From Streptomyces sp. HNM0575 (lineage in GTDB: Bacteria; Actinomycetota; Actinomycetes; Streptomycetales; Streptomycetaceae), in contig NZ_JAASAG010000002.1 of NCBI RefSeq assembly GCF_012726265.1, positions 868,001-932,000 of the forward strand: DNA of 64,000 nt. Reading direction: 5' to 3'. This document shows positions 50,577 to 59,051 of this stretch, one piece after another. Below the pieces are notes generated by a model. That model saw nothing but the letters and a program-made list of their open reading frames with translations, had not been told where the DNA came from and did no database searches. A program made the position numbers and the translations under genes. Numbering within the stretch: position 1 is the stretch's first letter; every line of letters begins with the position of its first letter.

Positions 50577-52258
50577 GACGACCGTGCCCTCCTCCTGGCC
50601 GGACGCTTCTCGCTCGGCCGCTTCACCACGTCACCGGCCTCCAGGGCCTCCGCCCGGCGCTCCGCACCGAAGTCCGCCAGCGCCTCGGCCAGTTTGTGCA
50701 CCGACGGCTCGGGCGACATGACGTCCACGCGAAGCCCGTGCTCCTCCGCCGTCTTGGCGGTGGCCGGGCCGATACAGGCGATGACCGTGACGTTGTGCGG
50801 CTTGCCCGCGATGCCCACGAGATTCCGCACCGTGGACGACGAGGTGAACAGCACCGCGTCGAAGCCGCCGCCCTTGATCGCCTCCCGCGTCTCGGCAGGC
50901 GGCGGCGAGGCGCGCACCGTGCGGTACGCGGTGACGTCGTCGACCTCCCAGCCCAGCTCGATCAGCCCGGCCACGAGGGTCTCGGTGGCGATGTCGGCCC
51001 GCGGCAGGAAGACGCGGTCGATGGGGTCGAAGACCGGGTCGTAGGGCGGCCAGTCGTCCAGCAGCCCGGCGGCGGACTGCTCGCCGCTGGGCACCAGGTC
51101 CGGCTTCACACCGAACTCGACGAGGGCCTTCGCGGTCTGCTCGCCCACCGCCGCGACCTTGATCCCGGCGAAGGCACGCGCGTCCAGCCCGTACTCCTCG
51201 AACTTCTCGCGCACCGCCTTCACCGCGTTGACCGACGTGAAGGCGATCCACTCGTACCGCCCGGTGACCAGTCCCTTGACCGCGCGCTCCATCTGCTGCG
51301 GGGTGCGCGGCGGTTCGACGGCGATGGTGGGCACCTCGGCGGGCACCGCACCGTAACTGCGCAGCTGGTCGGAGAGCGACTCCGCCTGCTCCTTCGTCCG
51401 CGGCACAAGCACCTGCCAGCCGAAGAGCGGCTTGGACTCGAACCAGGCGAGGCGCTGGCGTTCCGCCGCCGCACCGCGCTCCCCGACCACGGCTATCACC
51501 GGCTGCCCGCCGTCGGAGGACGGCAGCACCTTCGCGGACTTGAGCACCTGGCCCATCGTGCCCAGCGTGGCGCTCCAGGAGCGCTGCCTGGTGGTGGTGC
51601 CCGCCGCGGTGACCGTGAGCGGCGTCTCGGGCTTGCGTCCGCCCGCGACGAGTTCGCCCGTGACGGAGGCGACGGAGTCCAGCGTCGTGGAGACGACGAC
51701 GGTCGCGTCGCTCGCGCCGACCTCCGTCCAGCATCTGTCGTCGGCCGTACGCGCGTCGATGAAGCGGACGTCGGTGCCCTCGCCGTCGCGCAGCGGGATC
51801 CCGGCGTACGCGGGCACGCCCACGGCGGTCGCGATGCCCGGCACCACCTCGAACGGGATGCCTTCGCCGGCGCACGCCAGCATCTCGCGCGCCGCGTCGG
51901 CGTCGAGGCCGGGGTCGCCCGTCACCGCTCGCACGACCCGCTTGCCCGACCGTGCGGCCGCCATGGCAAGATCTGCTGCACCGTTCGCGGCCCCGCCCGC
52001 TGACGTGCCGTCAGCTTTCGGGTCCTGCCCGGCCCCGTCCTCCACTCGGAGCGGCGTGTCCACCCCTGCCCGCGCATGGCTGCGGACGACGTCGTACACC
52101 TGCGGGTCGGCGACAAGCACGTCGGCCTGCGCCAGCGCCTCGACGGCGCGCAGCGTCAGCAGACCCGGGTCACCGGGACCGGCACCGAGGAAGGTGACGT
52201 GCCCGTGTGCGCCGTAGAGGTGCTGAGTTGTCGAGTTGTGGGCAGTGGTGGGGCTCAA
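50573..52258 (-). CDS. hemD: Uroporphyrinogen-III synthase with N-terminal SUMT-like domain
   Basis: 561 residues. The C-terminal 260 are HemD, closing hydroxymethylbilane to uroporphyrinogen III (VLVPRTKEQAESLSDQLRS, FTSVNAVKAVRE, FTSSSTVRNL). The N-terminal half has the SUMT/CobA P-loop-like FLGAGPGDPGLLTLRA, but the RLKGGDPF active motif is replaced by RAVTGDPGLD, so methyltransferase activity is doubtful. Start is TTG 52258, overlapping the hemC stop as TTGA; no ATG or GTG gives a better start. Fused CobA-HemD proteins are normal in streptomycetes. Confidence 0.9.
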   Translation of the reverse strand: MSPTTAHNSTTQHLYGAHGHVTFLGAGPGDPGLLTLRAVEALAQADVLVADPQVYDVVRSHARAGVDTPLRVEDGAGQDPKADGTSAGGAANGAADLAMAAARSGKRVVRAVTGDPGLDADAAREMLACAGEGIPFEVVPGIATAVGVPAYAGIPLRDGEGTDVRFIDARTADDRCWTEVGASDATVVVSTTLDSVASVTGELVAGGRKPETPLTVTAAGTTTRQRSWSATLGTMGQVLKSAKVLPSSDGGQPVIAVVGERGAAAERQRLAWFESKPLFGWQVLVPRTKEQAESLSDQLRSYGAVPAEVPTIAVEPPRTPQQMERAVKGLVTGRYEWIAFTSVNAVKAVREKFEEYGLDARAFAGIKVAAVGEQTAKALVEFGVKPDLVPSGEQSAAGLLDDWPPYDPVFDPIDRVFLPRADIATETLVAGLIELGWEVDDVTAYRTVRASPPPAETREAIKGGGFDAVLFTSSSTVRNLVGIAGKPHNVTVIACIGPATAKTAEEHGLRVDVMSPEPSVHKLAEALADFGAERRAEALEAGDVVKRPSEKRPARRRARSS

Positions 52259-53253
52259 AGTGCTCGCTCCCCCATCAGACCGGCCGCGCCCTTGGCGAGC
52301 ATCTCGTCGGCGAGCTCGCGCCCCATCTTCTCCGGGGTCGCTGTGCCCTCCGCGGACGCCGGTACGGGACCGGTGGTGGACAGCTGCACCAGCGTCTCGC
52401 CGTCGATGGTTCCGACGACGCCGCGCAGGCGCATTTCGGTGACAGCCTGCCCGTCGCCAAGCAGGTCGGCGAGCGCGCCCACGGGGGCGCTGCAACCGGC
52501 TTCCAAGGCGGCGAGCAGGGTTCGCTCGGCGGTCACGGCGGCCCGCGTGTGCGGGTCGTCGAGCTCGGCGAGCTGGGTGGCCAGATGTGCGTCGGCCGAT
52601 GCGCACTCGACGGCGAGTGCCCCCTGGCCGGGGGCCGGCAGCAGGGCGTCGGGACTGAGCAGTTCCGTGACCTCGTCGAGGCGTCCGGTGCGTTCCATCC
52701 CGGCTGCTGCGAGCACCACGGCGTCGAGTTCGCCTGAGCGCACATACCCGATGCGCGTGTCGATATTCCCGCGGATCGGCACGGTCTCGACCTCCGTACC
52801 GAGGCCGCGGGCCCAGGCGGCGAGCTGGGACATCCGGCGCGGCGATCCCGTGCCGACGCGGGCGGGCCTGCCGGTCGCACGCACGCTCGCGGCGAGCTGC
52901 TCGAAGCGCAGGCCGTCGCGGGCGATCAGCACGTCCCGCGGGTCGGCGCGGCGCGGCACGGCCGCCAGGGTCAACTCCCCGGGCTGCGCGGTCGGCAGGT
53001 CCTTCAGCGAGTGGACGGCGAAGTCGATGCGGCCGTCGAGCAGCGCGTCGCGCAGCGCCGTGACGAAGACGCCGGTGCCGCCGATCTGCGCGAGGTGCTC
53101 CCTGCTCGTATCGCCGTACGTCGTGATCTCGACCAGCTCGACGGGACGGCCGGTGACCCGGCGCACCTGCTCGGCCACGAGGCCCGACTGGGCCATGGCG
53201 AGCTTGCTGCGCCGGGTGCCCAACTTCAGGGCGTTCGCTGGGCTGTTGCTCAT
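52255..53253 (-). CDS. hemC: Hydroxymethylbilane synthase (porphobilinogen deaminase)
   Basis: 332 residues. Polymerises four porphobilinogens to hydroxymethylbilane. The dipyrromethane cofactor Cys is C254 in ALEAGCSAPVG; GTRRSKLAMAQ and HSLKDLPT, with the catalytic Asp of the family region, are present. ATG 53253 overlaps the hemA stop as ATGA and uses GAGGTGAG within the end of hemA as ribosome site. Confidence 0.95.
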   Translation of the reverse strand: MSNSPANALKLGTRRSKLAMAQSGLVAEQVRRVTGRPVELVEITTYGDTSREHLAQIGGTGVFVTALRDALLDGRIDFAVHSLKDLPTAQPGELTLAAVPRRADPRDVLIARDGLRFEQLAASVRATGRPARVGTGSPRRMSQLAAWARGLGTEVETVPIRGNIDTRIGYVRSGELDAVVLAAAGMERTGRLDEVTELLSPDALLPAPGQGALAVECASADAHLATQLAELDDPHTRAAVTAERTLLAALEAGCSAPVGALADLLGDGQAVTEMRLRGVVGTIDGETLVQLSTTGPVPASAEGTATPEKMGRELADEMLAKGAAGLMGERAL

Positions 53254-54821
53254 GTGCTCACCTCGTCGCGCCCGGCCGTGCCGTGACCCGGGGCGCCTGC
53301 TTTCTCGTTCTGCTCGCCCCGCGGGCCGTCGCCGCGGCGCTCCGGGGACGGTGTGGGCTCCGGTACGCCGGAGACGGGGCTGCTGACGGCGGCGACCGTC
53401 TGCGGATCGAGGTCGAAGAGCTCGCGCAGGGCGTCCGCGTAACCGGCGCCGCCCGGCTCACCGGCCAGCTGCTTCGCACGCACCGTCGGCGCGTGCAGCA
53501 GCTTGTCGACGACCCGCCGCACGGTCTGGGTGATCTCCGCGCGCTGCTTGTCGTCGAGGTCCTGGAGGCGGCCTTCGAGCCGGGCCATCTCGGACGCCAC
53601 GACGTCCGCGGCCATCGTGCGCAGCGCGACCACGGTGGGGGTGATCGTCGCGGCCCGCTGTGCGGCGCCGAAGGCGGCGACCTCCTCCCTGACGAGGGTG
53701 CGTACGGCGTCCACGTCGGCGGCGAGCGGCGCGTCGGCGGCGACCTCCGCGAGCGACTCGATGTCGACGAGGCGGGCGCCCTCGGTGCCGTGGACGGCGG
53801 CGTCGATGTCGCGGGGCATGGCCAGGTCGAGCAGGGCCATGGAGGCGCCGGGGCCGCCGTCTTCGGAGCCCGGGGAGCCGTCTGACCGGGACCCGGCACC
53901 GGCGGCCCCGTCAGACCCGGACTCGGTCCCGGCAGCCGCTTGCGTCCGCTGCTCCAGCGCCTCCCGTACGGCCTCCACCGTGAGCACGAGCCCGGTGGCG
54001 CCCGTACAGGAGACGACGATGTCCGCGCGCGGCAGCTCCGCGGCGAGCCCGTCGATCGGCAGCGCATGCGCGCGCGGCCCGTGCCCGGCGGTCAGCGCGG
54101 CGGCGGGCGCCGCCCCCGCGGCAAGGCCTGGAGCCAGCCCGGAGGCCAGCCGCTCGGCGCGGTCCAGGGTCCTGTTGGCGATCACCAGTTCGGCCACACC
54201 GGCCCGCGCGAGGGTCGTGGCGGCCAGGGACGACATCGAGCCCGCCCCGACGACCAGCGCCCGCTTGCCGCGCACCCACTTCTCGACGGGCGCGGGACGC
54301 GCGAGCTGTTCCAGGCCGAAGGTGACGAGCGACTGCCCCGCCTTGTCGATGCCCGTCTCGCTGTGCGCGCGCTTGCCCGTGCGCAGCGCCTGCTGGAAGA
54401 GGTCGTTCAGCAGCCGCCCGGCGGTGTGCTGGTCCTGGGCGACGGCGAGCGCGTCCTTGATCTGGCCGAGGATCTGGCCCTCGCCGACCACCATCGAGTC
54501 GAGGCCGCAGGCCACCGAGAACAGGTGGTGGACGGCCCGGTCCTCGTAGTGCACGTACAGATGCGGCGTGAGCTCGTCCAGACCGACGCCGCTGTGCTGC
54601 GCGAGCAGCGTCGACAGCTCGCCGACGCCGGCGTGGAACTTGTCGACGTCGGCGTACAGCTCGATGCGGTTGCAGGTGGAGAGCACGGCGGCCTCCGCCG
54701 CGGGCTCGGCGCTCACGGCGTCCTGAAGCAGCTTCTCCCGTACGCGGGGTGCGAGCACGGCGCGCTCCAGCACGCTCACGGGCGCGCTGCGGTGGCTCAG
54801 TCCGACGACCAGCAGGCTCAT
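53250..54821 (-). CDS. hemA: Glutamyl-tRNA reductase
   Basis: 523 residues, longer than the usual about 420 because of low-complexity inserts (GLAPGLAAGAAPA near 235 and a Gly/Ser/Asp block near 300). Reduces Glu-tRNA to glutamate-1-semialdehyde, first step of C5 heme synthesis. Catalytic C50 in LSTCNRIELYA, VGEGQILGQIKDA, and the NADPH-binding LVVGAGSMSSLAATTL are all present. The 4-nt ATGA overlap with rex puts it under Rex control. Confidence 0.95.
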   Translation of the reverse strand: MSLLVVGLSHRSAPVSVLERAVLAPRVREKLLQDAVSAEPAAEAAVLSTCNRIELYADVDKFHAGVGELSTLLAQHSGVGLDELTPHLYVHYEDRAVHHLFSVACGLDSMVVGEGQILGQIKDALAVAQDQHTAGRLLNDLFQQALRTGKRAHSETGIDKAGQSLVTFGLEQLARPAPVEKWVRGKRALVVGAGSMSSLAATTLARAGVAELVIANRTLDRAERLASGLAPGLAAGAAPAAALTAGHGPRAHALPIDGLAAELPRADIVVSCTGATGLVLTVEAVREALEQRTQAAAGTESGSDGAAGAGSRSDGSPGSEDGGPGASMALLDLAMPRDIDAAVHGTEGARLVDIESLAEVAADAPLAADVDAVRTLVREEVAAFGAAQRAATITPTVVALRTMAADVVASEMARLEGRLQDLDDKQRAEITQTVRRVVDKLLHAPTVRAKQLAGEPGGAGYADALRELFDLDPQTVAAVSSPVSGVPEPTPSPERRGDGPRGEQNEKAGAPGHGTAGRDEVST

Positions 54822-55600
54822 GCGGGCATCACGGCGGGGCGGTCCCCGTCAGATCCCGGCTCGGAGCGCTTGCTGACCGACGCGGCGGGCGGCGCCGCGG
54901 GAGGCGCGGTCTCGGTCTCCTCCTCGGGGGCCTCCTCGCCCGCCTTGCGCTGCTCGTGGAAGGCGAGGATCTGGAGCTCGATGGAGAGGTCGACCTTCCG
55001 TACGTCGACGCCGTCGGGGACGGACAGCACGGTCGGCGCGAAGTTGAGGATGGAGGTGACGCCGGCGGCCACGAGCCTGTCGCACACCTGCTGCGCGGAG
55101 CCCGCGGGAGTGGCGATGACCCCGATGGAGACGCCGCTCTCGTCGATGATCTGCTCGAGCCCGTCCGTGTGCTGCACGTCGATCCCGGCGACGGGCTTCC
55201 CGGTCAGCGAGGGATCGGCGTCGATCAGCGCGGCCACGCGGAACCCGCGGGAGGCGAAGCCCCCGTAATTGGCAAGCGCCGCACCGAGGTTGCCGATGCC
55301 GACGATGACGACGGGCCAGTCCTGGGTCAGGCCCAGCTCACGTGAGATCTGGTAGACGAGGTATTCGACGTCGTAGCCCACGCCGCGGGTGCCGTAGGAA
55401 CCGAGGTACGAGAAGTCCTTGCGCAGCTTGGCCGAGTTCACCCCCGCCGCGGCGGCCAGCTCCTCCGAGGAGACCGTGGGCACCGAGCGCTCGGAGAGCG
55501 CCGTCAGGGCCCGCAGATACAGCGGTAGCCGGGCGACGGTGGCCTCGGGGATCCCTCGGCTCCGGGTCGCCGCCGGTCGGTGGTTTCGGCCAGTTGCCAC
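54818..55600 (-). CDS. rex: Redox-sensing repressor Rex
   Basis: 260 residues. N-terminal winged helix (ATVARLPLYLRALTALSERS, SSEELAAAAGVNSAKLRKDFS) and C-terminal Rossmann domain VVIVGIGNLGAALANYGGF that senses NADH/NAD+. High NADH releases Rex from DNA and induces respiratory genes. GTG 55600 (VATGRNHRP) has AGGAGC 5 nt upstream and matches the known Rex N-terminus; the longer frame is discarded. An acidic Pro/Ala tail ends the protein. It heads the rex-hemA-hemC-hemD-hemB operon. Confidence 0.95.
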   Translation of the reverse strand: MATGRNHRPAATRSRGIPEATVARLPLYLRALTALSERSVPTVSSEELAAAAGVNSAKLRKDFSYLGSYGTRGVGYDVEYLVYQISRELGLTQDWPVVIVGIGNLGAALANYGGFASRGFRVAALIDADPSLTGKPVAGIDVQHTDGLEQIIDESGVSIGVIATPAGSAQQVCDRLVAAGVTSILNFAPTVLSVPDGVDVRKVDLSIELQILAFHEQRKAGEEAPEEETETAPPAAPPAASVSKRSEPGSDGDRPAVMPA

Positions 55601-55685
55601 GGTGCTCCTGCCGGTTGCGCGAAGCGGTGAGCGCTCCCGCGCGAGCCGCGCGTCCCGAACGCTCCATCGTGACAAGGCTATGCCT

Positions 55686-55703
55686 TTGTGAACGCGTGCA
55701 CAA
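55686..55703. promoter_or_regulatory. Rex operator (ROP)
   Basis: TTGTGAACGCGTGCACAA is within one base of the Rex consensus TGTGAACGCGTTCACA, about 85 bp upstream of rex, consistent with autoregulation of the rex-hem operon. Confidence 0.88.
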
Positions 55704-55854
55704 AGATGGAGTCCGATTTGTCCGGTCAACGTGACCGGTGCCACATGCGACAGACGCGACACACGTCACTCCTCACATCACGGCCGCCGCCGGCGGCTTC
55801 CCCGCCCGGCTCCCAACTGCCGTGCGGGGCACGGCGACCGGCCCTTTCGCACGA

Positions 55855-55995
55855 CGACCGGTACGCGTCGCGTATACGACCCGTACACGTCCGGTACGCG
55901 CTCCGTACGCATCCGGTGCGCGGCCCGCACACGGCTCGTATACAGCTCGTACGCGACCCGTACGCCGCTCATGCGCGGCCCGTACGCGACGGGCA
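55855..55995. repeat. Degenerate short repeats rich in CGTACGCG
   Basis: About nine imperfect units of roughly 15 bp built from GTAC/GCGC/ATAC steps (for example CCGTACACGTCCGGTACGCG). They fill most of the 425-bp gap between rex and the glutaredoxin-like gene. All frames stay open, but no coding signal was found. Confidence 0.65.
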
Positions 55996-56025
55996 CACAC
56001 CTGAACCCGGCGGCCACGGGCCGGT

Positions 56026-56271
56026 CTAGCTCTCCAGTGCCTTGCGCAGCCGCTGCGGGTCCACCCGCCAGAAGTCGTGCTGCGCACCGTCCACCAGCAC
56101 GACCGGGATCTGCTCCCAGTACTTCCGGTACAGCTCCTGGTCGTTCTCGATGCTCTTCTCCTCCCAGGACGCTCCGGTCTCGGCGCACACCCGCACGATC
56201 ACATCGCGCGCGATGTCGCAGAGATGGCATCCGGGCTTGCCGATCAGGGTGACAGTCCTCATGCCCGCCAT
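56026..56271 (-). CDS. Glutaredoxin-like thiol-redox protein
   Basis: 81 residues. Small thioredoxin fold with the CxxC pair in [11 protein letters not shown] (C15, C18) and a cis-Pro in QIPVVLVDG. It resembles the DUF836/NrdH-like glutaredoxin group of actinobacteria. ATG 56271 is preferred, since GGAGAA lies 8 nt upstream; ATG 56262 is also possible. It is encoded just upstream of rex on the same strand, with the ROP and a long repeat gap between them. A redox partner is not identifiable. Confidence 0.85.
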   Translation of the reverse strand: MAGMRTVTLIGKPGCHLCDIARDVIVRVCAETGASWEEKSIENDQELYRKYWEQIPVVLVDGAQHDFWRVDPQRLRKALES

Positions 56272-56442
56272 TGTCACGCTTCTCCGGCACCACACGTCAC
56301 CTCCGCGACGTTTCACAACCGGCACGGGGGACGCCGCCCACCCGGCGCCATACCAGCGGTATGCAACCGCCGTGTCCCGAATATGTCCTGCACGGCCCAC
56401 AGTTGGACATCCATGCGTAACAGGCATGCCGTGCGAAGTGGC

Positions 56443-56448
56443 TATCCT
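56443..56448 (+). promoter_or_regulatory. -10 element of the HAD phosphatase gene, leaderless
   Basis: TATCCT ends 7 nt before the ATG at 56456. Confidence 0.55.
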
Positions 56449-56455
56449 CGATGCC

Positions 56456-57460
56456 ATGTCCTCCCGGCGTTCCCGCCCCTCTCCCCGGCACGCTCCCCGG
56501 CACGCGTGGTCCTGGATCGCCCGCCGCGGCCGCGCCGTGAGCGCACGCAGCGTGCTCGCGGGCGAGGCGTCCGCCGACGCGGCCCGCAAGCAGGAACTGG
56601 AGCTGCGGCAGGCCGAAGAGCTCCAGCAGGGCGTGTTCGCGGCCGTGCAGGCAGAAGAGGAAGAGGAGTTCGAGTTCCCCGTCGCGGGCGATACCCGCGC
56701 GGCCGCCTTCTTCGACCTCGACAACACGGTCATGCAGGGCGCCGCGCTCTTCCACTTCGGCCGCGGCCTGTACAAGCGCGACTTCTTCGAGAAGCGCGAA
56801 CTGGCCCGGTTCGCCTGGCAGCAGGCGTGGTTCAGGATGGCCGGCAATGAGAACGCCGGACACATGGCGGACGTGCGCTCCAGCGCCCTGTCCATCGTCG
56901 AGGGGCACAGCGTCGCCGAACTGACCACGATCGGCGAGGAGATCTACGACGAGTACATGGCCGGCCGCATCTGGCCCGGCACCCGCGCCCTCGCACAGGC
57001 CCATCTCGACGCGGGCCAGAAGGTCTGGCTCGTGACCGCCGCGCCGGTCGAGACGGCGACGATCATCGCCCGCCGCCTCGGACTGACCGGTGCGCTCGGC
57101 ACGGTCGCCGAATCCGTCGACGGCGTCTACACGGGCCGGCTGGTGGGCGAGCCGCTGCACGGTCCGGCCAAGGCCGAGGCCGTACGGGCGCTCGCCGCGG
57201 CCGAGGAACTGGAGCTGGAGCGCTGCGCCGCGTACAGCGACTCGGCGAACGACATTCCGATGCTCTCGCTCGTCGGATATCCGTATGCGATCAATCCTGA
57301 CAGCCGCCTTCGCGACCACGCGCGCGAAATGGGCTGGCGGCTGCGGGACTACCGGACCGGCAGGAAGGCGGCGAAGGTCGGCATTCCGGCAGCCGCCGGC
57401 GTCGGTGCCGTGGCGGGCGGAGCCGCGGCCGCGGTCGCCCTTCAGCGCCGCCGGCGATGA
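56456..57460 (+). CDS. HAD-IB family phosphatase (SerB-like)
   Basis: 334 residues. HAD motif [12 protein letters not shown] (nucleophile D87, D89), motif II LVTAAP, motif III Lys in GPAKAEAV and motif [13 protein letters not shown]. The sequence is of the HAD-IB hydrolase group related to SerB and to CicA-type proteins. A basic/coiled N-terminal extension with a Glu run ([10 protein letters not shown]) precedes the domain, and the C-terminus is a hydrophobic Ala/Gly segment ending RRRR that may anchor it to the membrane. It lies divergent from the glutaredoxin-like gene. Phosphate substrate unknown. Confidence 0.85.
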   Translation: MSSRRSRPSPRHAPRHAWSWIARRGRAVSARSVLAGEASADAARKQELELRQAEELQQGVFAAVQAEEEEEFEFPVAGDTRAAAFFDLDNTVMQGAALFHFGRGLYKRDFFEKRELARFAWQQAWFRMAGNENAGHMADVRSSALSIVEGHSVAELTTIGEEIYDEYMAGRIWPGTRALAQAHLDAGQKVWLVTAAPVETATIIARRLGLTGALGTVAESVDGVYTGRLVGEPLHGPAKAEAVRALAAAEELELERCAAYSDSANDIPMLSLVGYPYAINPDSRLRDHAREMGWRLRDYRTGRKAAKVGIPAAAGVGAVAGGAAAAVALQRRRR

Positions 57461-57835
57461 GGGGGGACGGACCGCAAACCGCCGGACGGAGGCGGCGACA
57501 CGCCGTGACGGCGTACCTCCCGGGCGGTCGGACGCCGCGATTTCCCCGCCGTGCGGCGATCGTGCTCCCGCCTGTGACGCTTCGGACCTCTGGGCACAAG
57601 TCGTAACTCGAACGACAAGTTACGACCGGAAAGCGATCGTTGGACCGATCACACTCGGTGCAATACCAGGCACCAAGGCGTAACAGATCAGACCGAACCG
57701 GCGATTTCAGCAACTACGCGTAGCACTCTCTATACGAAGCGTTATTCTCCTCAGACGCAATCGGTACCCACACGTCCCTTCCGGGTCGAACGGTCCCGTA
57801 CTGCACGTGATGGAAGCTCTGCCTCTGGGAGTCCC
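57461..57835 (+). promoter_or_regulatory. bldN upstream region with inverted repeats
   Basis: 375 bp, distinctly AT-richer than its surroundings. TCGTAACT (57601-57608) and AGTTACGA (57618-57625) form an 8-bp-arm inverted repeat, and CTACGCGTAG (57714-57723) is a perfect 10-bp palindrome just before a TATACG/TATTCT AT-rich stretch (57731-57747). A long regulatory leader is typical for bldN; BldD control is known in Streptomyces but I could not match its box with certainty. Confidence 0.5.
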
Positions 57836-58759
57836 GTGTACCCACACGTCGGGGTTGACGCCTCGGGCCTGGCTACGCTGCGCAGCACGGTCGTTGCGGC
57901 ACTCGGCCGGCTACGCGCTCTTGTCCCCCATGCGTACGCCCCCGCCCTCGCATCAGCCGTGCCCGTCCCCGCCGGCCCCCGCTACGCACTCGCCCACCGC
58001 GCCGCCACGAGCGCCGTGGGCGCCGCGGCCGCCCCCGCCGCACCTGTCCCCTCATCCGCCCCCGTCCCCGCTCCGTCCGCTTCACCGTCCTCGTCGGCCG
58101 GCGGCGGCGCCACGGCCTCCGGCGGTGTCGGACGGCGCACCCGCAGCTCTGCGTCCGGCAGTTCGGGCGCCTCCACCGCCCGGCGCGCACGGCCCGCCGC
58201 GACGGACACCGACAGCCGCCGCATGATGGACCTCGTCGAGCGCGCGCAGGCCGGCGAGGCCGAGGCCTTCGGGCGTCTCTACGACCAGTACAGCGACACG
58301 GTCTACCGGTACATCTACTACCGCGTGGGCGGCCGGGCGACGGCCGAGGACCTCACGAGCGAGACGTTCCTGCGGGCGCTCCGGCGCATCGGCACCTTCA
58401 CCTGGCAGGGCCGCGACTTCGGCGCGTGGCTGGTCACGATCGCGCGCAACCTGGTCGCCGACCACTTCAAGTCGAGCCGCTTCCGGCTGGAAGTGACCAC
58501 GGGCGAGATGCTCGACGCCAACGAAGTCGAGCGCAGCCCCGAGGAGTCGGTGCTGGAGTCCCTCTCCAACGCCGCACTGCTCGACGCCGTACGCAGGCTC
58601 AACCCGCAGCAGATGGAGTGCGTCACCCTGCGCTTCCTCCAGGGCCTCTCCGTGGCCGAGACGGCACGCGCCATGGGCAAGAACGAGGGCGCGATCAAGA
58701 CTCTTCAGTACCGCGCGGTGCGCACCCTGGCACGGCTGCTGCCTCAGGACGCGCGCTGA
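57836..58759 (+). CDS. bldN: ECF sigma factor BldN, developmental
   Basis: 307 residues. The N-terminal MYPHVGVDASGLATLR followed by an Ala/Pro/Ser-rich segment is the characteristic BldN pro-region, here about 125 residues and longer than in S. coelicolor. Region 2 (FGRLYDQYSDTVYRYIYYRVGG, TSETFLRALRRIGTF) and region 4 (LNPQQMECVTLRFLQGLSVAETARAMGKNEGAIKTLQYRAVRTL) are almost unmistakable. BldN drives aerial-hypha genes and is inhibited by RsbN, encoded next. GTG 57836 is the start. Confidence 0.95.
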   Translation: MYPHVGVDASGLATLRSTVVAALGRLRALVPHAYAPALASAVPVPAGPRYALAHRAATSAVGAAAAPAAPVPSSAPVPAPSASPSSSAGGGATASGGVGRRTRSSASGSSGASTARRARPAATDTDSRRMMDLVERAQAGEAEAFGRLYDQYSDTVYRYIYYRVGGRATAEDLTSETFLRALRRIGTFTWQGRDFGAWLVTIARNLVADHFKSSRFRLEVTTGEMLDANEVERSPEESVLESLSNAALLDAVRRLNPQQMECVTLRFLQGLSVAETARAMGKNEGAIKTLQYRAVRTLARLLPQDAR

Positions 58760-59051
58760 GCGTCCGACCCCACCGCAGCCCAACTCGCCTGTCCCGGCGC
58801 CCGGTTGGACCGTTTTCACCGCTTTTTCCACGGCCGTGACTTCAGCACAGAGTGACGCCGCGCACGCATGCGGTCACATCATCGTGAGTCCGTAACCCGA
58901 GTGGCTTGCCGCTCGTTGTGGGGGTGTTGTCTCCCCGCACCCGTGACGCGCAAGGTTTCGCTCCCACTTACGAGTGAACATCGGCGTAATGCCGGACAGC
59001 CGTCCGTTCGTGGCAGGGAGTGGACCGTGCTGACGAGAGGAGGTGCCGCCC

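Noticed and set aside
57602-57684. BldN-type promoter (CGTAAC boxes) upstream of bldN, implying autoregulation
   Set aside because: CGTAAC occurs at 57602 and 57679, but no CGTTGA-like -10 is found at 16 nt spacing.
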